From DAOPZC01 sp035353175 (GTDB lineage Bacteria; Verrucomicrobiota; Kiritimatiellia; RFP12; UBA1067), in assembly GCA_035353175.1 (NCBI GenBank), contig DAOPZC010000010.1:1-64000 (forward strand): a stretch of 64,000 bases of DNA, given 5' to 3'. Below, in pieces: positions 8,132 to 14,167 of this stretch. Every line of letters starts with the position of its first letter. Position 1 is the stretch's first letter. The position numbers and the translations under genes were made by a program. The notes beneath the pieces are model-generated. The model was not told the DNA's origin. It searched no databases and saw only the letters and a program-made list of their open reading frames with translations.

Positions 8132-8764
8132 CTATTTGCAGCCCGACGGACCGCAGCCGCCCGCGCCGCAACCCGAACGGGGACGCGACGCGCCCACAAA
8201 CGCCTTCATCAGGGCATCCTGCGTAACGTCCTTGTCGGCCACAACCGCCATGCCGCGGTTCTTGACCATCGCCAAGACCGACGGGGCCCCGAGCTGCGCC
8301 ACAACGCCCTTGTAGTCCTCCGCATCCTTGCTGAGCAGATACTTGCCCATCTTCGTCCCTCGGCCTGAGATGGTCGCGGAAGCCGCGGCCACTTCCTTCT
8401 GGATCGCCGCCGTCCGGGCCGCATCGTCAGCCGGAATCACCACAAAGACCGCCTCGGTGTTGGTGGCCACCACATTGAGTTCACCAAGCCCTTTCAGAGG
8501 GGCGTCCCAGCCGGCAAGCTCAGATGTGCCTGCTGCCGCAGCGGCGGGCGCAGCCACCGCCGGCAGCGCGAATCCCTGATCCGTCTTCGGCGCGCTCGCT
8601 TTCTCGCCGGCAACCCGCGCCGCCACCACCGCGCAGGCGGCAAGAACCACTACACCGCTGACCAGCCATTTGCTCCCCTTGCCCAGCCCGCCTGTGCCAC
8701 ACTTGCATCCCGGGCCGCAACAGGTCCCGTCACCGACTCGCACATCCTGCTCCTGATCGCTCAT
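8132..8764 (-). CDS. Cys-rich, membrane-anchored protein of unknown function
   Basis: 210 aa. A Cys-rich N-terminus (CCGPGCKCG) lies on the cytoplasmic side of a single transmembrane helix (about residues 33-53). An Ala-rich linker, an alpha/beta domain of about 110 residues and a second Cys cluster at the extreme C-terminus (SGCGAGGCGPSGCK) follow. The globular part resembles a thioredoxin-like fold in pattern but has no CxxC. Clusters at both ends, on opposite membrane faces, suggest soft-metal or As(III) binding, or thiol exchange with the adjacent CcdA-like protein. I do not recognise a named family. It sits 12 bp upstream of the CcdA-like gene and 34 bp downstream of arsA. Confidence 0.8.
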   Translation of the reverse strand: MSDQEQDVRVGDGTCCGPGCKCGTGGLGKGSKWLVSGVVVLAACAVVAARVAGEKASAPKTDQGFALPAVAAPAAAAAGTSELAGWDAPLKGLGELNVVATNTEAVFVVIPADDAARTAAIQKEVAAASATISGRGTKMGKYLLSKDAEDYKGVVAQLGAPSVLAMVKNRGMAVVADKDVTQDALMKAFVGASRPRSGCGAGGCGPSGCK

Positions 8765-8798
8765 ACTTCTGTCCTTTCTCGTTGTGAATTACACCGTT

Positions 8799-10562
8799 TC
8801 AACCGTTCCAATCAAAAAACTGACCCAGCCGGTCAAGTCCGACTGGCTCCTCCGGCACCCAAGGAACCATCACCGTACGATGCGAAAGCTTCTCCGCAAC
8901 TTCCGCGATGTGGGGGATCTCGTTCCGGGCACGCGCCGCCAACAGCGGATCGGAGGACGCGCTATTTGCGAAACTCTGGTTTACCACCCACGCGCACGGC
9001 TCGATCTGCGCCCGCCGCAAGTCTTCCTGCAGGTAGGCGGCCTCATGCACCGGCGTCGCCTCGGGCAGCGTCACGACCAAGACTTTGGTGAATTCCGGGT
9101 CGCGCAACCTGGGCATCAGCTCGCGCACCTCGGCAGGCATGTCGCTTGCAAGTCGCAAGACCTCGCGGTGATAGGCCTCCGAAGCGTCCAGCAGCAACAG
9201 CGTATGCCCGGTGGGGGCGGTGTCGAGCACGACAAAAACCTTCTCACCCGCCGCTACCGTTCTGGCAAAGGCACGGAATACGGCGATCTCCTCGGTACAG
9301 GGCGAACGGAGATCCTCCTCCAGCAGGGCCAGCGCATCCGCGTCGAGCCCTTTGCCGGAGACCCGCAGAACCTCGTCCGTGTAGGCCCGCGTCTCCGCAA
9401 CGGGATCAATCCGGCTCACGCTCAAATTCGGGAGACCGTCGCCGGCGACCGTCTGCACATGGGCCGCCGGATCGGTCGTGCTGAGACGCACAGGCATCCC
9501 GCGTTTCGCGAGCTCGCAAGCGATCGCCGCCGCGATCGTCGTCTTCCCGACGCCGCCTTTGCCCATCGTCATAATCACGCCGCGCCCCGCCTTCGCCAGA
9601 TCGTCAACCAGCTCCGACAGCGTATCCGCACGAATGAACCCGATGGGAGCGATAGCCACGGCCGCCTGCTCACCTTGGCCAGAGGTCTCAAACAGGTCTC
9701 GCAGCGCGCCGATCCCCAGAATATTGTGGGCTTTCAAATAGAACCGGGACACAGGGAACGACGCCAGCCAATCCCGGTACGTCTCCAGCGCCTCCCGGTC
9801 CCTGCGCTCCAGCGCCGAAGCCAACCGGTCATCGCACCTTTTCGGCTGAAACAACCCGTTGAGCATCACCCGCTGGTTGACCACACCCAACTTGGCGAGT
9901 TCCTCGCTGGCGCGGCTGGCTTCTTTCAGCGCCGCCTTCTGCGCCCGGCTCACCAAAACCAGAGTCGTGCGGGCGCCGTCCGCGAGCGCGGCCAGCGTGC
10001 GCTCGTATACGGACCGCTGCTTGTCCAAACCCGCCAGCGGCCCCAGACACGACGTGCCGCTCGTGTTGGCATTGAGATAGCCCGTCCACGCTTTAGGAAG
10101 CGACAAAAGCCGCAGCGTGTGCCCCGTCGGCGCCGTATCGAAAATCACATGGTCAAAACCGGCTGTCGCGCCATCACCCCCGAGCAGCCGCGAAAACTCG
10201 TCGAAAGCCGCGATCTCCATCGTGCACGCGCCGGACAACTGCTCCTCCATGCTGCGCAACGCCGTTGGCGGCAACTTGCCGCGGTACGGGCCGACGACCT
10301 TCTCCCGATACTGCCGGGCCGCCTCCTCGGGATCGATGTTCATCGCGAAAAGCCCCTCAGCCTCAGGAACGCCGACCGGGACGGTGGACAGCTTGACCCT
10401 CAGAACCTCGTCCAGATTCGAGGCCGGGTCCGTGCTGACCAGCAACACTTTCTCGCCCCTGTCAGAAAGGGCCAACGCCGTCGCACAGGCAAGCGACGTT
10501 TTACCGACACCACCTTTACCGGTGAAGAATAGATAGCGCGTTGCGTTTGCCAAGAAATTCAT
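8799..10562 (-). CDS. arsA: Arsenite-stimulated ATPase ArsA
   Basis: 587 aa, two homologous halves. Each half has a deviant Walker A (TGKGGVGKT near residue 14 and again in the second half) and the DTAPTGHTL signature. The As(III)/Sb(III)-binding cysteines are all present: C113 and C172 at E. coli numbering, and the third in LRSPCTEEIAVF. It hydrolyses ATP to drive arsenite export through a membrane partner, here most likely Acr3. The start at 10562 is preferred over one 84 bp upstream because AAAGGA precedes it and the longer form would overlap arsD. Confidence 0.96.
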   Translation of the reverse strand: MNFLANATRYLFFTGKGGVGKTSLACATALALSDRGEKVLLVSTDPASNLDEVLRVKLSTVPVGVPEAEGLFAMNIDPEEAARQYREKVVGPYRGKLPPTALRSMEEQLSGACTMEIAAFDEFSRLLGGDGATAGFDHVIFDTAPTGHTLRLLSLPKAWTGYLNANTSGTSCLGPLAGLDKQRSVYERTLAALADGARTTLVLVSRAQKAALKEASRASEELAKLGVVNQRVMLNGLFQPKRCDDRLASALERRDREALETYRDWLASFPVSRFYLKAHNILGIGALRDLFETSGQGEQAAVAIAPIGFIRADTLSELVDDLAKAGRGVIMTMGKGGVGKTTIAAAIACELAKRGMPVRLSTTDPAAHVQTVAGDGLPNLSVSRIDPVAETRAYTDEVLRVSGKGLDADALALLEEDLRSPCTEEIAVFRAFARTVAAGEKVFVVLDTAPTGHTLLLLDASEAYHREVLRLASDMPAEVRELMPRLRDPEFTKVLVVTLPEATPVHEAAYLQEDLRRAQIEPCAWVVNQSFANSASSDPLLAARARNEIPHIAEVAEKLSHRTVMVPWVPEEPVGLDRLGQFFDWNG

Positions 10563-10572
10563 GCCGATCCTT

Positions 10573-10959
10573 TCACCTGCAGCAGTTCTCTTGAGAAGCG
10601 CCCATCGTCGTCCGGCAACAGCAGCATGTTGGCTCCTTGCCGGCATCGCCCGGCACCTCTATGCCCGCAAAGCGGGCCAGCTCCCCGCGCGTCGGATAGC
10701 GTCCTTTGGAAACAACGGCCCCGTCCGCAAAAATCATTGGGAGACAGGCCACGTCTTCCCGCTCCAGCGCGTCGCGGACGGTTGCGTTTTCCGTGAAAGC
10801 CATGGGCTGCTGAGCGAGGTTGTTCCGGACCACTTTAACCCCTTGTCCCTTCAGCCACTCCAGATCGCCGGCGAAACGCGGCAGAGCAGGATCGACGTTC
10901 GGCCCGCAGACGCCCGTCGAACAACACATCGGCGGATCATAGACATCCAGTTTCTTCAT
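10573..10959 (-). CDS. arsD: Arsenic metallochaperone ArsD
   Basis: 128 aa. The conserved C12-C13-x4-C18 arsenite site is present (DPPMCCSTGVCG), with further cysteines at C112-C115 and C126-C127, matching the C-terminal vicinal pairs of ArsD. It loads As(III) onto ArsA, encoded 10 bp downstream. It is the first gene behind the second ArsR-type promoter, with AAGGAG 7-8 bases upstream of the ATG. Confidence 0.95.
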   Translation of the reverse strand: MKKLDVYDPPMCCSTGVCGPNVDPALPRFAGDLEWLKGQGVKVVRNNLAQQPMAFTENATVRDALEREDVACLPMIFADGAVVSKGRYPTRGELARFAGIEVPGDAGKEPTCCCCRTTMGASQENCCR

Positions 10960-10974
10960 AAAACATACTCCTTC

Positions 10975-11020
10975 ATTTCGTTATATGGCGAAATGTAGCA
11001 CTGTCGGCAGGCCGTGTCAA
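10975..11020 (-). promoter_or_regulatory. Promoter P2 with ArsR-type operator in front of arsDA
   Basis: Read on the minus strand: a perfect -35 TTGACA (11015-11020), a 17-bp spacer, -10 TACATT (10992-10997), then the dyad ATTTCG-TTATATGG-CGAAAT (10975-10994), which overlaps the -10 box. The same design, with the same 16-bp operator core except for one base, precedes the methyltransferase-arsR-hgcAB genes. The ArsR encoded at 12703 is the natural repressor. The site lies in the 77-bp gap between the AhpD-like gene and arsD. Confidence 0.85.
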
Positions 11021-11036
11021 CAGCCGCTGCCGGATT

Positions 11037-11315
11037 TCAACCGCAATGGCACCGCGCGTCCCCGGGAGGCGTCTCCACCCGGCCATTTTCGGGATGGTCC
11101 CCCGATCCCGGCTTCTCCAAAAGGTTTTGGGTAAAGTCGCGCATGGCCGCACCGGCACCCCGTTCCACCATCTGCCCGACACCGACCGTCTCCTGGATCT
11201 CCGCCTCTCCGACGCCGAGAGACCTGGCTTTCTCCACGTGATAAGTCACGCACGGCTGGCAGTGAGCCGTCACAGAAGCTCCGATCGCGATCAGTTCTTT
11301 AAGCGCGTCATCCAT
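11037..11315 (-). CDS. AhpD-like carboxymuconolactone decarboxylase-family protein
   Basis: 92 aa, a short single-domain member. The redox motif C19-x2-C22 followed by H26 (AHCQPCVTYH) matches the AhpD-type active site. The helical remainder contains the family's VGVGQMVERGAGAAMRDF pattern. The start at 11315 is chosen because the longer frame has no homology and would lie entirely within hgcB. The gene overlaps the hgcB stop by 8 bp, so translation is probably coupled. Family members are small thiol oxidoreductases or hydroperoxide reductases; the partner here is unknown. Confidence 0.85.
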   Translation of the reverse strand: MDDALKELIAIGASVTAHCQPCVTYHVEKARSLGVGEAEIQETVGVGQMVERGAGAAMRDFTQNLLEKPGSGDHPENGRVETPPGDARCHCG

Positions 11316-11631
11316 TGTCTTTCTTCTTATTCGGTTCGCACGAACAGCAACACTCTTGCGCCCCGCCGCAACAAGAAGACGTTCGGCCCAGTTTCGCATT
11401 GAGAATCCCGATCGCGCACCCCACCCCGTTTCTAACGAACAAAGCGCCAACCGGACAGTTGCGGGCACAGGCGCCGCACTCCATGCACGCGTCGCGTTCC
11501 CGGATGCGCGCCTTGCCGCTTTCGACCGTGAAGACCGCGTGCGGACACACCTCCACGCAACGGCCGCACCCGACGCACGAAGCGGCGTCCAGCCTCAGCG
11601 TCACCACGTTTTCCAGATAGATCATCGACAT
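11308..11631 (-). CDS. hgcB: HgcB, 2[4Fe-4S] ferredoxin of mercury methylation
   Basis: 107 aa. There are two CX2CX2CX3C clusters (C19-C22-C25-C29 and C49-C52-C55-C59), then the isolated C72 in GVGCAIG and C-terminal cysteine pairs (C87-C88, C94-C95-C96, C98). Characterised HgcB proteins need an isolated Cys at about position 73 and a C-terminal CC pair for Hg(II) handling, and both are here. It should reduce the HgcA corrinoid and pass Hg(II) to it. GAGGTGA lies 5 bases before the ATG, and hgcA ends 9 bp upstream. Position directly behind hgcA removes most doubt that this is not a generic ferredoxin. Confidence 0.94.
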   Translation of the reverse strand: MSMIYLENVVTLRLDAASCVGCGRCVEVCPHAVFTVESGKARIRERDACMECGACARNCPVGALFVRNGVGCAIGILNAKLGRTSSCCGGAQECCCSCEPNKKKDNG

Positions 11632-11640
11632 GTTTTCACC

Positions 11641-12699
11641 TCAAGCGAAGCGGGCCGCAATCCAGCCCGCGAGCCCCACGGCCGCGAGTCCGCCTTGAAC
11701 AGGAAGCGCCCATGCCATCTCCTTGCGGACACCGGAAGCCGACGTGTACGGCGTGGACCCCGTAAACATCAGCCCCAGGAACGAACACGCCGCGAGGCTC
11801 AGCAACCCAACTGAAACGCGGTCCTGCCAAGGTTCCGGAGACAGCCACCCCAGCACAAAACCCAAGACCGCGCCCGTCGCCAGCCCTTTGGCGGCAAACG
11901 AGCGGCCCGGCAGCCACGGCAGCATCGCCGGCGTCGCCGCAATGCCGACAACGTAGTTGGCCGAGACCATCGCCGCGGCCCACAGAGCAGGCCGGGATTC
12001 GAACGAATACCCGCCACGGCCCATTCCCGTCAGCCCTGCGAAAAGCAGAGCCAGCCCCGCAGCCGGCAGGAAGCGGCTGACCAGTTCCACCGGCACAACC
12101 GACAGTCGTTCGCGCAGCGTGAAGCTCACGCGCCGCATTTCCGGCGAAGCCTGCATGCCCGTCTGAAGGAAAGCCGGCAGGTCCGCCGCCCTCACGGGTC
12201 CGTAGACGATGCGGAAGCCCGTCCGCCTCGCCACCTCGTGAGCCGCCACGCCCGGCGCACCCAGTTGCGGCACCACCAGTAACCGGTGGCTCACGATCCG
12301 CGCGGCCACTGTCCGCGCGATGCGCTCAACCAGTTCCTCGGTCCCGAAGGTACCCTTTCCCGCCGCACACCAGACGTTGACGCCCTTCGTGTCGAGCACC
12401 AGCAACCAGGCGTCAAAACTGGCCAGCGCCCGCCGCACATGGTCGAAGGAAAGCTTGTAGTTCGCCGACACCAACAGAGGCGAGTCAGGTCCAGGCGCCC
12501 CCACCGCATACAGGCCCGGCGGCACCGTGTACCTCATGCGCCCGAGACCGCAGCGGACCGACCATGCGCCCAACCAGTCACGCCACGTCCAGCGCGAAAC
12601 CGCACGCGGCACGCGCCCAACCGCCGTGTCAGCATATCCGCTGACCCAACGCGCCGGCGCGGACGGCCCACATGACCCACAGCAACACCCGTCGCCCAT
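11641..12699 (-). CDS. hgcA: HgcA, corrinoid methyltransferase of mercury methylation
   Basis: 352 aa. The N-terminal corrinoid-binding domain contains the diagnostic cap-helix motif N108-VWC111-AAGK (family N[V/I]WCA[A/G]GK), whose Cys coordinates cobalt from the lower face. Five transmembrane helices follow from about residue 215 to the C-terminus, as in known HgcA. An unusual Cys-rich leader (GDGCCCGSCG) precedes the domain. HgcA transfers a methyl group to Hg(II), giving methylmercury, at the cytoplasmic membrane. It starts 3 bp after the arsR stop. The full motif, the membrane domain and hgcB next door make this a complete gene. Confidence 0.96.
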   Translation of the reverse strand: MGDGCCCGSCGPSAPARWVSGYADTAVGRVPRAVSRWTWRDWLGAWSVRCGLGRMRYTVPPGLYAVGAPGPDSPLLVSANYKLSFDHVRRALASFDAWLLVLDTKGVNVWCAAGKGTFGTEELVERIARTVAARIVSHRLLVVPQLGAPGVAAHEVARRTGFRIVYGPVRAADLPAFLQTGMQASPEMRRVSFTLRERLSVVPVELVSRFLPAAGLALLFAGLTGMGRGGYSFESRPALWAAAMVSANYVVGIAATPAMLPWLPGRSFAAKGLATGAVLGFVLGWLSPEPWQDRVSVGLLSLAACSFLGLMFTGSTPYTSASGVRKEMAWALPVQGGLAAVGLAGWIAARFA

Positions 12700-12702
12700 A
12701 GC

Positions 12703-13083
12703 TCAGCACTCCTTTGAGATCGACTTCCTCGGACAGCCGGCCTTCTCGAGTATGTCCGCAAGCTTTTGACCGTCGCGGATGACCGTCTCGTTTCCGCCAA
12801 GCATGTCTTCAAGCCACTTCAGAACAGGGCGGACCGTTTTCCGGGCCTCGCCCTGCGCCAACCTGTAGTACGCCCACCGCCCGTCTTTGCGCACCTCGAC
12901 GAGGTCGGCCTCGTTCAAGATCGACAGGTGCTTGGAGACCGTCGAAGGGGCCAGCGCCAAAACCTCGACGATGCGGCAGACGCACAGTTCGCCGCCGCGC
13001 AGCAACATCATGATCCTGATACGCTGGCCGTCCGACAGCGCCTTCGTCACACGCAACGTAACCCTGATCTCATCATTTCGCAT
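12703..13083 (-). CDS. arsR: ArsR/SmtB-family repressor of the ars-hgc island
   Basis: 126 aa. The winged helix-turn-helix has the arsenite site ELCVC (C34, C36) of the E. coli type ArsR and a recognition helix around APSTVSKHLSIL. Two extra cysteines lie at the C-terminus (C117 and the last residue), so other or additional soft-metal binding is possible. It should bind the shared operator at 13987-14007 and 10975-10994 and release it on As(III), or perhaps another thiophilic metal. It sits 15 bp behind the methyltransferase and 3 bp before hgcA. Confidence 0.93.
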   Translation of the reverse strand: MRNDEIRVTLRVTKALSDGQRIRIMMLLRGGELCVCRIVEVLALAPSTVSKHLSILNEADLVEVRKDGRWAYYRLAQGEARKTVRPVLKWLEDMLGGNETVIRDGQKLADILEKAGCPRKSISKEC

Positions 13084-13098
13084 ACGAGCACCTTTCTC

Positions 13099-13959
13099 TT
13101 AAAAATCTCTTTTAACCGAAAAAGCGGAAAGCGGAAAGTAAAACCGGGACATTCCCTTGTCGTCGCTCACTCTCTTGAACAGCAGGCGCCATTTCTCGTT
13201 GACCCGCCGCCGGCCCGCGTCTGAAAGCAACTGGTAGTGATAGAACGCCGGAGCCACCAGCGCCACAAGTTCATCAGGCGCGGCAGATAGGCACACATCG
13301 ATATCGCAGGCCTCGATTCCTTCCGGACGCCACCCGCCACCCTGAAACACGCGCGCGAGGTCAGGCACGCTATTCAGGCTGACAGCATTGCCGCTGAGCG
13401 CCTCCAGCGAGTGCCGCTCCTCCCGCAGGGCGTCCCGCAACACGCCCGCGCACGTGCGGAAAATTTCGTCCGGCGCGCGAAGCGTCGGGATCACCGCAGC
13501 AAAAACAGCGCCCTTCTTCAACACGCGCCCGATTTCCTGGACCGACTCATCAAAGGGGGTGAAAAGCATGAAAGCCATGTGGCAGACCACGCAGTCCGCG
13601 GAGGCGTCCGGAAGCGGCAACTGCGCCGCCGACCCGCGGATCAAACGAACATTGCTGATCCCGCGCAAACGGTCAGCCGCCAGCCCGAGCTCGGCCTCAC
13701 TCAGATCGACTCCGACCACTTGCCCATCGGCGCCCACACGCTTCACGAGAAGCTCGCACAACGGGCCGTTGCCGCAGGCGAGGTCCACAACGGCCATACC
13801 CTGCCGGGGATTGACAAAGCGGCAAAAAGCCTCGTAGCTGGAAAGCCCGTCCGCCGTCCGGGCCGCCCCGATGCTGAACTCCGTCAGACCGGGGTGCTTC
13901 GCATGCACACCCATTAGAAAACGGGTGTGGGCATCACCTTCCTGAGCGCTATCGGTCAT
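13099..13959 (-). CDS. Class I SAM-dependent methyltransferase
   Basis: 286 aa. Motif I is VVDLACGNGPL near residues 57-67, the acidic residue VVGVDLS ends strand 2, and RGSAAQLPLPDASADCVV carries motif II, so the Methyltransf_11/25 fold is clear. Cysteines are numerous (FC, ACG, LC, DCVVC, IEAC, DVC), but their spacing does not clearly match the three As-binding Cys of ArsM, so I do not call it ArsM. It is the first gene of the P1 transcript, upstream of arsR and hgcAB. Metalloid methylation is an attractive idea without direct support. Confidence 0.85.
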   Translation of the reverse strand: MTDSAQEGDAHTRFLMGVHAKHPGLTEFSIGAARTADGLSSYEAFCRFVNPRQGMAVVDLACGNGPLCELLVKRVGADGQVVGVDLSEAELGLAADRLRGISNVRLIRGSAAQLPLPDASADCVVCHMAFMLFTPFDESVQEIGRVLKKGAVFAAVIPTLRAPDEIFRTCAGVLRDALREERHSLEALSGNAVSLNSVPDLARVFQGGGWRPEGIEACDIDVCLSAAPDELVALVAPAFYHYQLLSDAGRRRVNEKWRLLFKRVSDDKGMSRFYFPLSAFSVKRDF

Positions 13960-13986
13960 CTTTTTAAACTCCGTCCAAACGATTTC

Positions 13987-14031
13987 ATTTCGTTATATGA
14001 CGAATTTAGCACACATTGCGGCGTTCGTCAA
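13987..14031 (-). promoter_or_regulatory. Promoter P1 with ArsR-type operator in front of methyltransferase-arsR-hgcAB
   Basis: Read on the minus strand: -35 TTGACG (14026-14031), 17-bp spacer, -10 TAAATT (14003-14008), overlapped by the dyad with core TTCGTTATATGACGAA (plus-strand sense, 13989-14004). It matches P2 (10975-11020) in element spacing and in 15 of 16 operator bases. The methyltransferase ATG is 28 bp beyond the dyad and is preceded by GGAG. This places hgcAB under the same repressor as arsDA. Confidence 0.85.
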
Positions 14032-14061
14032 CGGATGTGCATGCATGTGCGGCTGTGAGTA

Positions 14062-14113
14062 GAGGAACAGGACGTACAAGCTGCGTTTTCGAGAGGGCTG
14101 CGGGATACGGGGC
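14062..14113. repeat. Left member of a 52-bp direct repeat flanking the GH127 gene
   Basis: Imperfect 52-bp direct repeat of 16126-16177. The central 19 bases TACAAGCTGCGTTTTCGAG are identical, and the rest matches with scattered changes. It lies between promoter P1 and the GH127 start codon. The pair brackets exactly one gene of opposite strand to its neighbours, as expected for an inserted cassette. Confidence 0.8.
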
Positions 14114-14167
14114 GTGTCGTTTCGTCCGTGCGTGACGGCTATGGGGCATTTTGGTAAAATTTTTTTT

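Noticed and set aside
11308..11631. Generic ferredoxin call for hgcB
   Set aside because: The isolated C72, the C-terminal Cys pairs and position directly after hgcA are specific to HgcB.
13099..13959. Calling the methyltransferase arsM
   Set aside because: The fold fits, but the spacing of its cysteines does not clearly reproduce the conserved arsenic-binding Cys of ArsM. Only the class I methyltransferase call is supported.
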